DNA of 64,000 nt from assembly GCA_017431005.1 (NCBI GenBank), contig JAFRLY010000057.1, positions 62,001 through 126,000 on the forward strand, read 5' to 3'. This DNA comes from Clostridia bacterium (lineage in GTDB: Bacteria; Bacillota; Clostridia; Christensenellales; Aristaeellaceae). Positions 40,183-48,674 of this stretch are shown one piece after another. A program made the translations under genes and the position numbers. The notes beneath the pieces were generated by a model that saw only the letters and a list, made by a program, of their open reading frames with translations, was not told the DNA's origin and did no database searches. Each line of letters begins with the position of its first letter. Within the stretch, counting starts at the first letter, position 1.

Positions 40183-41310
40183 ATGCTGGTCAACCGGCCG
40201 CCGATGGGTTGGAACACCTGGAATACCTTCGGACATGATATTTCGGACAGCCTGATCCGTGAAAGCACGGACGCCTTCATCAGCCTCGGGCTGAAGGATG
40301 CAGGCTACCAATATATTGTCATTGATGATTGCTGGAGCAAAAAAGTCCGGAACCCGGAAACGGACAGGCTGGAGGCGGAGCCCTCAAAATTCCCTGAAGG
40401 GATGAAATCCGTGGCCGATTATGTGCATGGCAAAGGCCTGAAGTTCGGCATGTATTCCTGTGCCGGGCAGCGTACCTGCGCGGATTATCCCGGATCCTTT
40501 GACCATGAGTTCCTCGATGCGGAAACCTTCGCCTCCTGGGGCGTGGATTACCTGAAATACGATTTCTGCTACAAGCCCAACAGTATTGACGGGCCGCTGC
40601 TTTACCGCCGCATGGGTATGGCGCTCCGGGCCTCCGGCCGCGACATTCTGTTCTCCGCCTGTAACTGGGGCAGCGATGACGTCTGGAGCTGGATCCGTTC
40701 CGCTGGTGCCCATATGTACCGTTCCACAGGGGATATTTTCGACAATCCGGAATCCTACCGGAGCATCGCCCTGAGCCAGCTGAGCAAGCTCGGAGCCTCT
40801 GCGCCGCAGTGCTTCAACGACGTCGATATGCTGACGGTCGGTATGTACGGCAAGGGGTTGGTCGGCACGACCGGCTGCAATGACGCCGATTACCGGAGCC
40901 AGTTCGCGCTCTGGTGCATGTTCAGCGCGCCGCTGATGCTGGGCTGTGATATCCGTGCAATGAATAAGCAGACGCTGAAGCTGGTCACGAACCGCGATCT
41001 GATTCGGATCGACCAGGATCAGGAAGCCCGGCCGCCCATCGCCATGTTCCACATCTGGAACGATAAGCTCCTGACGCTGATGAAGCATCTGGATGACGGC
41101 ACCTATGCCCTAGGCTTCTTCAACCTGGGCGAGGAGGACGCCGAGACCTACGCGACCTTCAGCGACTTCGGCCTGCCGGCCGCGGCCGGATACGATGTGG
41201 CTGTCCGCGGTATTCTCCATGAGGAGGAACGCATCTGCAGGGAATATATGCGGGTCGCCGTACCGGCGCACGACTGCCGGATGTATCTGGCGGAGCTGAA
41301 GAAAAGATGA
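40183..41310 (+). CDS. GH27 alpha-galactosidase
   Basis: The 375-residue cytoplasmic enzyme opens with PPMGWNTWNTFG and has DAGYQYIVIDDCW, both GH27 hallmarks. DYLKYDFCY gives nucleophile Asp127; FNDVDMLTVGMYG supplies the acid/base Asp. The ~90-residue C-terminal beta domain is present. It retains the CSAGQRTC-like active-site loop (YSCAGQRTCADYPGS). It removes terminal alpha-1,6-galactose from raffinose-type sugars or galactomannan fragments. Twelve bases after the YtcP gene, RBS AAGGAGG. Confidence 0.93.
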   Translation: MLVNRPPMGWNTWNTFGHDISDSLIRESTDAFISLGLKDAGYQYIVIDDCWSKKVRNPETDRLEAEPSKFPEGMKSVADYVHGKGLKFGMYSCAGQRTCADYPGSFDHEFLDAETFASWGVDYLKYDFCYKPNSIDGPLLYRRMGMALRASGRDILFSACNWGSDDVWSWIRSAGAHMYRSTGDIFDNPESYRSIALSQLSKLGASAPQCFNDVDMLTVGMYGKGLVGTTGCNDADYRSQFALWCMFSAPLMLGCDIRAMNKQTLKLVTNRDLIRIDQDQEARPPIAMFHIWNDKLLTLMKHLDDGTYALGFFNLGEEDAETYATFSDFGLPAAAGYDVAVRGILHEEERICREYMRVAVPAHDCRMYLAELKKR

Positions 41311-41495
41311 ACTGCACGGCATGCGGGAAAGCACTGGGCCGGGATGAAACCGGCCTTTCCAGAAAACTGATCAGCCGGGCCGCCCGGGATTGCTACTGCC
41401 TGGACTGCCTCGGAAAACGCTTTCATGTCTCCAGGGCTCAGCTGCAGGAAATGGCGGAGCATTTCCGCCGGGCCGGATGCACACTTTTTACCTGA
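41307..41495 (+). CDS. Small zinc-ribbon-like protein
   Basis: The 62-residue protein has Cys3-x2-Cys6 and Cys31-x2-Cys34 pairs, spaced as in a zinc ribbon, plus Cys29 and Cys58. A basic/hydrophobic helix (LQEMAEHFRRAG) follows. Its ATG overlaps the GH27 stop by four bases, so it is translationally coupled. Function is unknown; a regulatory or chaperone role in the operon is possible. The terminator follows at 41513. Confidence 0.75.
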   Translation: MNCTACGKALGRDETGLSRKLISRAARDCYCLDCLGKRFHVSRAQLQEMAEHFRRAGCTLFT

Positions 41496-41512
41496 GCATA
41501 TTTCTTTATAAC

Positions 41513-41560
41513 AAAACGGCGGTTTCGCTGATTGCCTCAGCGAAACCGCCGTTTTTGTGT
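41513..41560. terminator. Bidirectional terminator between the two sugar loci
   Basis: A perfect 17-bp stem (AACGGCGGTTTCGCTGA and TCAGCGAAACCGCCGTT) around TTGCC has TTTTT on plus and AAAA on its left. It ends both the alpha-galactoside operon and the convergent hydrolase operon. Confidence 0.95.
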
Positions 41561-41605
41561 CTGAACATACAGGGCGCGGCAGCCATGCTTCTCCGGGAGC
41601 CTTTT

Positions 41606-43870
41606 TTATTCCCTGAAGCACAGGCTGCCTTCGAAATCCGTCTGTTTCCCGCCGGGAGAGATGAACCGCCCGGCCGCGCCTTCCGGCAGCGTCACGGCAT
41701 ATTCCCATTTCCCGTCGCCGTCCCGCCGGTAGTCAAACCGTACCGGCCCGGCCGGCGTTACCGCCGTGCCCCGCAGGTCCGGCAGGTCCGTCAGGCAGGG
41801 AGCGATCACAACCTTCTCCCATCCGGTGCCCTCCTGCCGGATGCCTGCCACGCCCCGGATCAGCTCCGCCATCGGCTGAGCGCTCCAGGCGTGGTTTTCA
41901 CTGCGGGCGTTGACGGGGGTTTCCGGGCAGGTCCTGCAGTCCAGGGCAATCAGGTCGATCCAGGGCTGCAGGGAACGCCTGCCGTACTCCGGATACAGGC
42001 CTGTCCGTTCCAGCGCCCGGAACCATTCGTTGGAGGTGGAGAAGGTCACGGGCAGCACATCTTTTTCCTCCGCGGCGGCGCGGACACAGCGTTCGTCCCC
42101 GATGCCGCAGAGCACCGCCCAGGCCTGGGCGTTCTGGGTAAACTGGGAAAACGCCGGGCCTTCCCGGTACATCTGCCGCTGTTCATCCCAGCAGAGCATC
42201 TGAACGGCGGAACAGACCTTTTCCTTCCGTTTCCGGTATTCCTCCGCCATGCCGGGCCGGCCGCTGTGCCCGTTGATGTTCGCCGCCTGCTCCAGGGCAT
42301 ACGCATACATCAGGGAAAGAATCGTACTTTCGCCGCTCCCGAGCGCTGCCGGAACGCCGGCCGTTTCGTTCCAGGCCGGCTGCCAGTCCACGAAGGGCCA
42401 GAAGCCCGGATGCCCCATCAGGTTCCGGTCCGTCAGATGCTCCTCAAAGTAATTCAGGATCCTGTCGCAGTCCGCCCGGTAGGTGCGCAGGACGGAGGCG
42501 TCGCCCGTCTGGGCGTAGTATTCCCACACCATGAAGATGTAGTGCAGGGAGAAGGTGGAAATCACCTGCAGGTAGGCGGTCGGATATTTACTTGGCAGCA
42601 GGCCGCAGGGCAGAATGCTGCGGTGAAAGTCCTCCAGGGCTTTCCGGGGCATCTGCGTATCCCGGCTGAGCGTGAAATGGAACATCACCTGCAGCCGGGT
42701 GTCCATGATGTACTGCAGCTGCTCATAATAGGGGCAGTCCATGTAGGTGGAGAGCATGCAGTTCTGCAGCGTTTCAGCGCACATCCGCCACAGGTCATGG
42801 ACCCACGACGCCGAGGAGGAGATTTCACTGTCCTCGGTCAGGGGATACCCCGTGCGCCGGAAGGCAGGCGCGTACAGAACCGCGCCCTGCGCGTCAGTGG
42901 CCAGGCGGATCCGGACAAAGCGGAAGGTGCGCACGAAGAAGGGCTCATAGCGGATTTCTTGCCCGTTCAGCGTGACCTGATCCGCAATGCCGATGATCTC
43001 ACCGCGCTCCCAGTCGTCCCGGCGGAAGTTTTCGCCCTCCTTCTGGAATTTCTCAAAGTAGGTGATTTCCAGCCCGGCCCCGTCCCCGCCGCTGACCCGG
43101 AACACGGGATGGGTTACCTTGACCTGGCCCGCGTCCAGCACCGCTTCAAAGACGGAATGGGCCGGGATTTCAATCCTGCCCTTTTGCAGCAGTCCCGTAT
43201 CCGTCATGATTTCCCGGACAAAAGCTTCCTCCCGCTCGAAAAGCATCGGAATCGGCCGGGGCTGCAGCCTGTACCGCTTGGTGACGCCCACCCGGCTCTG
43301 AAAAGGATCCTCCTCCGCGCTCTCCAGGGAGACAGCCCGCGGCCAGGCGGAACAGTCTCCGGTTTTCCATCCGGCGGGTATTTTCCGGAAGTCCGCTTCC
43401 TCCTTATAGTCTCCTAAAAACTCAATGATCTTGTCCGTTTTCAGGCAGGTGGTTTCATCCACCCGCACCCGCCAGTCCGCTGTACCGGTGGAAAGATCCG
43501 TATCCTCCGTTTTCGCGGACAGGGCGAAGCGGTGCCGGTGATCCGGTACCATCAGCCGGAACAGGGAGGCATTCTCCCGGCTCTGGTCGACAGCCTCCGC
43601 CGGATCGATGCACAGCACCTGCGCGGCGAAGCGGTTGAGGCCGGGCTGCAGGCAGGCGCTCAGATCAATCTCATCGTAATACCATACGTGCTGATCCCCC
43701 ATGCAGGGTCCGGAGCAGACGGGCTGTCCGTTGATCCACAGGCGGTACTGGGCAGCGGCGCTGATCCGCGCCGTCAGCCGGCAGCTTTCCGGCAGCTCTG
43801 CATCCAGCCGGAAATAAGCGAATTTTCCCGCGGGCGCGGGATGTTCCGTGCCAATCCATTCACAATGCAT
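41606..43870 (-). CDS. GH78-like alpha-L-rhamnosidase-related protein
   Basis: The 754-residue protein has N-terminal beta-sandwich modules (~1-340), then an (alpha/alpha)6 barrel. MDCPYYEQLQYIMDTRLQ (~residues 395-412) corresponds to the GH78 DCPxRxE motif but reads YYEQ rather than QRDER. WPFVDWQPAW and the terminal SENHAWSAQPMAE box fit the family. It is intracellular, with no signal. RBS CAGGAGG precedes ATG. It is the last gene of the hydrolase operon. The changed motif leaves substrate less certain than for the gene at 48675. Confidence 0.8.
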   Translation of the reverse strand: MHCEWIGTEHPAPAGKFAYFRLDAELPESCRLTARISAAAQYRLWINGQPVCSGPCMGDQHVWYYDEIDLSACLQPGLNRFAAQVLCIDPAEAVDQSRENASLFRLMVPDHRHRFALSAKTEDTDLSTGTADWRVRVDETTCLKTDKIIEFLGDYKEEADFRKIPAGWKTGDCSAWPRAVSLESAEEDPFQSRVGVTKRYRLQPRPIPMLFEREEAFVREIMTDTGLLQKGRIEIPAHSVFEAVLDAGQVKVTHPVFRVSGGDGAGLEITYFEKFQKEGENFRRDDWERGEIIGIADQVTLNGQEIRYEPFFVRTFRFVRIRLATDAQGAVLYAPAFRRTGYPLTEDSEISSSASWVHDLWRMCAETLQNCMLSTYMDCPYYEQLQYIMDTRLQVMFHFTLSRDTQMPRKALEDFHRSILPCGLLPSKYPTAYLQVISTFSLHYIFMVWEYYAQTGDASVLRTYRADCDRILNYFEEHLTDRNLMGHPGFWPFVDWQPAWNETAGVPAALGSGESTILSLMYAYALEQAANINGHSGRPGMAEEYRKRKEKVCSAVQMLCWDEQRQMYREGPAFSQFTQNAQAWAVLCGIGDERCVRAAAEEKDVLPVTFSTSNEWFRALERTGLYPEYGRRSLQPWIDLIALDCRTCPETPVNARSENHAWSAQPMAELIRGVAGIRQEGTGWEKVVIAPCLTDLPDLRGTAVTPAGPVRFDYRRDGDGKWEYAVTLPEGAAGRFISPGGKQTDFEGSLCFRE

Positions 43871-43889
43871 ACAAAACCTCCTGCTCTGC

Positions 43890-46103
43890 TCAGCCCTGAC
43901 GCTTCGGAATCCGGTTCAGCCGCTGATTGATTTCAATAATGCGTTCCTTCGGCATGTCGGGAGCGCCCATGCGGATCAGCTGCAGCAGGCTGAACTGCAG
44001 GGTGATTTTCCTCCGCGCTTCCTCGCTGATGCCTTCGCCGCTTTTCTGGGTTTTCCGCCCGGCTTCCTGTTCCTTCTGCTCCGCTTTCTTCGCGCGGGCG
44101 GCTGTCATTTCGGCCAGCACGGGATTGACAAAGGCCGCGGCTTCCGCGGACTGCGTGATATCCTTCAGCAGATCCTTCACGGAGTAAAAGCCTTCCGGCG
44201 TATCGATGTCAAACCAGTTCAGCACCGTACCCTGCTGAAACCGGTAGGCAGGGTCGGGCTCGGCAGCATGGCTGAACTGCGCCTGCTCATGCAGCCCGCC
44301 CGCCGCAGCGGTGACGGTATAGGTTCCCTCCGGCTGCGGCACCGTGAAATGGAAGAAGTGATCCGGCGCCTGTCTGCGGTATTCCGTGCCGTTCACCGTC
44401 AGGATAACCTCCGGCAGATTGCTGTATACCACAAATTCCGCGGTATCGCCGTCCCGGTTCACAAATTCCCTGCCGCACAGGTGCAGCATGGGTGTGTCCG
44501 TCAGCCAGGCCTGATAGGCGTAGTAGGCGTCCTTCCGGGTTTTGCGGTCGAAGGTCACCAGGCCCTTGTTGTTCCGTCCTTTGGTGCCGCCCTCCTCCCG
44601 GGCGTCGGCGGCAAAATCGAACATGTTCCACACATGGGTGGCCCACAGATACTTCCGTGAAAACAGCTGTTTGATCAGGCTCTCATGGTAGATCATCTGG
44701 TATTCGTTGCTGTAATCGCCCGGTTCCGGGTGGGAGGCATGCCACAGGCTGTTTTCGCAGCCGTATTCAGACACGCCGACGGGCAGGTCCGGATGCAGCG
44801 CGTGGAAGCGGTCGAACCAGGGGCCGTTATCCTCCAGATGTCCGCCGTACCATCCGAAATAGTGGTTGTAGGAAAGCACGTCCGGCACGCTCAGCAGCGG
44901 ATGATCCACCGGCAGCGGAGAGATGCACGCCATGGTGGTGAGCCGGGTATCATCCATCCGGTGGCACAGCGCGTTCAGCTCCCTGTGGAAGGGCACCAGC
45001 GTTTCCTGGTCGCCGCGGGCCATGGTGATTTCGTTGCTGAGTCCCCATACCGCAATGGAGGGATGATTGTAATTCTGCTCGATCAGCTCCCGCATCTGCT
45101 GCAGGGCGTTTTCCCGGGCATTGTCCATATGCTCGCTGATATACGGGATCTCCGTCCATACAACGATCCCCTTCTGATCGCAGAGATCGTAGGTATGCTG
45201 GTCGTGCTGGTAGTGGGCCAGGCGGACGGTGGTGGCTCCCATTTCGTACACATGGCGCATGCTCTCTTCCATGTCCGCTTCTGAAACGGCGTTCCCCTTG
45301 CCCAGCCAGTCCTGATGCATGGCAGCGCCGCGCAGGGGATAGCTTTCCCCGTTCAGGATAAAGCCCTCGTCGGGATCGATCCGGAAGGAACGGATGCCGA
45401 AGGGGATTTCCAGCTTGTCCGCCGGGATATCGCCCAGCCGGAGGCAGGCCTTCAGGGTGTACAGATAAGGATCCTTGCGTCCCTGCCACAGCCTGGGGTT
45501 ATCCATATGGAAGGTCACGCTGTCCCCTTCCAGCTTCTCCCCGTTCAGCTCAAACACCGCGCACCCGCCGGTAAAGCGGGCGGAAACCTGCACGTCCGCG
45601 GAACCGTCGGGAAGCACCCTGGGCGTCACCCGCACTCCGCAGCCGCCCAGGGTATCCATGTCAAAATGCGCTTTGTTCAGCACGATGAGGCGCGCCGCCC
45701 GGTAGATGCCGCCGTAAAAGGTGAAATCCGCGTTCTGGGGATAGACCGTATCGCAGGCAGCGTTGCTGACCGCCACCGTCAGCCGGTTGACGCCGGCGTG
45801 CAGCGCCTCTGTGATATTGAAGCGGAACCGGCTGTATCCGCCGTGGTGCGCGCCGATGAACCGCCCGTTCAGCGACACCTTCGCGGAGGCTGATACGCCG
45901 TCAAACTCCAGGTAGACTTCCTCGTCGCTTTTTGTGTCCGGTGCGGGAAAGTCTTTTTCATAGATACATTCGCCCCGCCAGTAGTCTCCGCCGCCGTCCT
46001 GTCCGTCAGCGGCGTTCCAGGTATGGGGCAGCGTGACGGGCATGCGCTCTTCCCCGGGTTTGCAGAAGGTCCAGTTTTCATTGAATGGGATCAGGGTACG
46101 CAT
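43890..46103 (-). CDS. GH2 beta-galactosidase/glucuronidase-type glycoside hydrolase
   Basis: The 737-residue protein has a jelly-roll sugar-binding domain (~1-150), an Ig-like domain (~155-240) and a TIM barrel with acid/base Glu358 in VWGLSNEITMARGD and nucleophile Glu446 in PVGVSEYGCE. The C-terminal ~100 residues are helical and Lys/Glu-rich. I place the start at the ATG 46103, ten bases after AAGGAG; the in-frame GTG at 46112 directly abuts that site. It is intracellular. GH2 members cleave beta-galactosides, glucuronides or mannosides; the substrate is not resolved. Confidence 0.88.
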   Translation of the reverse strand: MRTLIPFNENWTFCKPGEERMPVTLPHTWNAADGQDGGGDYWRGECIYEKDFPAPDTKSDEEVYLEFDGVSASAKVSLNGRFIGAHHGGYSRFRFNITEALHAGVNRLTVAVSNAACDTVYPQNADFTFYGGIYRAARLIVLNKAHFDMDTLGGCGVRVTPRVLPDGSADVQVSARFTGGCAVFELNGEKLEGDSVTFHMDNPRLWQGRKDPYLYTLKACLRLGDIPADKLEIPFGIRSFRIDPDEGFILNGESYPLRGAAMHQDWLGKGNAVSEADMEESMRHVYEMGATTVRLAHYQHDQHTYDLCDQKGIVVWTEIPYISEHMDNARENALQQMRELIEQNYNHPSIAVWGLSNEITMARGDQETLVPFHRELNALCHRMDDTRLTTMACISPLPVDHPLLSVPDVLSYNHYFGWYGGHLEDNGPWFDRFHALHPDLPVGVSEYGCENSLWHASHPEPGDYSNEYQMIYHESLIKQLFSRKYLWATHVWNMFDFAADAREEGGTKGRNNKGLVTFDRKTRKDAYYAYQAWLTDTPMLHLCGREFVNRDGDTAEFVVYSNLPEVILTVNGTEYRRQAPDHFFHFTVPQPEGTYTVTAAAGGLHEQAQFSHAAEPDPAYRFQQGTVLNWFDIDTPEGFYSVKDLLKDITQSAEAAAFVNPVLAEMTAARAKKAEQKEQEAGRKTQKSGEGISEEARRKITLQFSLLQLIRMGAPDMPKERIIEINQRLNRIPKRQG

Positions 46104-46121
46104 GTCCGCCACGCTCCTTGT

Positions 46122-48638
46122 TTATTTCTGCACCGGCAGGGTGATTTCAGCGACGCCGAGGCCCTCCGCAGAAACGGTCAGCTTCGCCTCGCCCGCTTCG
46201 CATCCGGCCCGCAGCACAGCCAGGGCGGACCCGTGCCAGGCGGTGAACTGTCCCTTCGTGTAGTTCTCGTCGGTCATCGGGTTGCCGGAGCCGAAGCCCA
46301 GCAGCTCCGCGGAGCCGCTCACCGCGGCGCACAGCTTCACCGCCGCGTCAGGCACCGTGTTCCCCTCCGCGTCAACGATCTCCGCCCGGACATACGCCAG
46401 CGCGGCGCCGTCCGCGGGCAGCGCGCTTCTTTCAGGCATCAGGCGGATGGCGGCAGGCGCTCCCGTCGTTTTCAGGCAGCCGCGGGATACTTCCTTCCCG
46501 CCGCAGTAGCCGACCGCCTCCACGGTGCCGGGGGTATAGACGGTGCGGAACCGGAAGGTCAGCGGGATATCGGAGATGACCGTCTCCCCGGCCTTCTGCC
46601 GGCCGGCGCTGACGCCGTTCACGAACAGCTCCACCTCTTCCGCCTTGCTGAAGACGGCGACGTCCACGGGCTTCCCTTCCTTACCCGGCCAGTTCCAGCA
46701 GGCCTCCACGCCGGGGAAGCCCCACATGGTCAGGATCTCGGGACGGTCCGCGGCGTCCGGATCGTAGGAGAAAACAGCCGTCTTTCCGTTGTGCCAGACG
46801 ATGCTGCGGTAAGCGCCCTGGGGCCGGAGGCCGCCGGTAACGTCGAAGTCCGCATCGTTGGCGGTGCGCCAGGGATAGGGAGAGCCGAAGGACCAGGGCA
46901 TGATATCCTCGGGCTTGCGGGGATCGTCCGGCTCAAGAATCACGGACTTGCCGATACCGGCCTCGCCGATGTAGTCAAAGGCAGTCCAGGTGAAATCACC
47001 GATGATCCAGGGAGTTTTCTCGATCTTCGGCCAGTGAACGCCGATCTCCTTCGGATAGTTCTCGGAGCCCATGATCACCCGTTCCGGGAACATTTCGTGA
47101 TCCTGGTCGTACTTGCCCTCCAGGTAGTTGTAGCCCACGATGTCCAGGCCGTTGACAAAGGCTTCGGTGTACTCCTCCCAGAGCAGATCCTTCTTCCCGC
47201 CGAGGTCCGCGTTCTGCAGTCCGCCAGCCTGCTGCTGCTCCGCCCACTTGCGCATCTGCGCCTCCAGCAGCTGGCTGTCCAGTCCGTTCCAGAAGGAGCA
47301 GACAGCATTGGATACCGGACGGGAGGGATCCAGCGCGCGGATGGTTTCCGCCAGGCGGGTCGCCCACTCGTATCCGGAACCGAGGCCGGCGCGCTCAGTG
47401 ATTTCGTTGCCCGTGGACCAGATGATGACGGAAGGATGGCAGCGGTCCCGGCGGATGAAGCTCGTCAGATCCTTCTTCCAGTCCGTTTCAAAATACTGGT
47501 TGTAGTCGCCGGGCTGCTTGCCCATGCCCCAGGCGTCGAAGGCCTCGTCAAAGACGTACATGCCCAGCCGGTCGCAGGCTTCGATCAGCGCGGCGGAGGG
47601 CGGGTTGTGGGTGGTGCGGACGGCGTTGAAGCCGGCCTCCTTCAGCAGACGCACCTTCCGGGCCTCCGCGTCGAAGGTGGTCACGATGCCGATCACGCCG
47701 TTGTCGTGATGCAGGCAGCCGCCCCGCAGCTTGACCTCCTGCCCGTTGATCCGCAGGCCGCGGCGCACGTCCGCCTCGATCGTCCGGATGCCGAAGAGCA
47801 CGCATTCCGCGTCCTCCGTGCAGGCTTCCGCGGGAATGATATGGGTTTTGTAGGTGCCGGCGTCCCGCACCCGGGCCTGCAGCCGGTACAGCGCCGGCGT
47901 TTCGGTGCTCCAGAGGCGCGGCGCGTCCACCGTCAGGGTCATGTAGGCCGTGGCGGAGGACATGGGCGGGATCTGAGCAGCGGTTTTTGAGGATTTCACC
48001 GTCTCCCCGGTATCGTCGCGGATCAGGTCAAAGCAGACCTCCGCGATCCGGTTTTCGGCGTATTCGTTCCCGATCTCCGCGGATACCTTCAGGTAGGCGG
48101 TTTCCGGGGTGCCGTCCGCGGCGTATTCGATTTTGTCCGTCCAGCCGGACAGGCCGCCGAAGGCGACATGCAGCTTCGGCATATGCGCCAGCGTAACGCC
48201 CCGGAAAAGACCGGCGCCGGAATACCAGCGGGAATTGGGCTGCATGCTGGGGTTCAGGGTGATGACGATCCGGTTCTTCTGCCCGCAGTAAACAAAGCGG
48301 GTGATGTCCGCCTCAAACGGCGCGTAGCCGTAATGCTGCAGGCAGACCTTGTCGCCGTTGACCTCGATCGTGGCGTTCATCATGGCGCCGTCCAGGCGCA
48401 GAACGATCCGTTCTCCCTCCCAGTCCGCGGGAATATCGACATCCTTCAGATAGTGGGCCACGCCGGCGTTGAAATAGCCGCTGGCGGGGCCGGAGGGGGC
48501 TTCCGGATACACGTCGGATTCGATCATGTAATCATGGGGCAGCTGGACGGGGCGGCCGAATTCCCCCCGCAGGACGCTGCCGATATTGACGAGCCCGTGT
48601 TCAAAGTACCAGTCCCGGTTCAGAGAAATACTGCGCAT
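46122..48638 (-). CDS. GH2 beta-galactosidase-like hydrolase with C-terminal DUF4982 and Ig-like domains
   Basis: The 838-residue protein opens with SLNRDWYFEHG and PVQLPHDYMIESD, as in GH2 enzymes of the DUF4982 subgroup. The barrel has the acid/base Glu in IIWSTGNEITERAG (~residue 405) and a candidate nucleophile Glu in MGSENYPKE. DUF4982 and a big Ig-like end domain (DGAALAYVRAEIVDAEG) follow. The ATG at 48638 follows AAAGG by about ten bases; the ATG at 48647 sits directly on it. It is 18 bases from the next GH2 gene. Confidence 0.88.
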   Translation of the reverse strand: MRSISLNRDWYFEHGLVNIGSVLRGEFGRPVQLPHDYMIESDVYPEAPSGPASGYFNAGVAHYLKDVDIPADWEGERIVLRLDGAMMNATIEVNGDKVCLQHYGYAPFEADITRFVYCGQKNRIVITLNPSMQPNSRWYSGAGLFRGVTLAHMPKLHVAFGGLSGWTDKIEYAADGTPETAYLKVSAEIGNEYAENRIAEVCFDLIRDDTGETVKSSKTAAQIPPMSSATAYMTLTVDAPRLWSTETPALYRLQARVRDAGTYKTHIIPAEACTEDAECVLFGIRTIEADVRRGLRINGQEVKLRGGCLHHDNGVIGIVTTFDAEARKVRLLKEAGFNAVRTTHNPPSAALIEACDRLGMYVFDEAFDAWGMGKQPGDYNQYFETDWKKDLTSFIRRDRCHPSVIIWSTGNEITERAGLGSGYEWATRLAETIRALDPSRPVSNAVCSFWNGLDSQLLEAQMRKWAEQQQAGGLQNADLGGKKDLLWEEYTEAFVNGLDIVGYNYLEGKYDQDHEMFPERVIMGSENYPKEIGVHWPKIEKTPWIIGDFTWTAFDYIGEAGIGKSVILEPDDPRKPEDIMPWSFGSPYPWRTANDADFDVTGGLRPQGAYRSIVWHNGKTAVFSYDPDAADRPEILTMWGFPGVEACWNWPGKEGKPVDVAVFSKAEEVELFVNGVSAGRQKAGETVISDIPLTFRFRTVYTPGTVEAVGYCGGKEVSRGCLKTTGAPAAIRLMPERSALPADGAALAYVRAEIVDAEGNTVPDAAVKLCAAVSGSAELLGFGSGNPMTDENYTKGQFTAWHGSALAVLRAGCEAGEAKLTVSAEGLGVAEITLPVQK

Positions 48639-48674
48639 GTTTGTCATCCTTTCGTTGCAGAATCGAACTGAATT

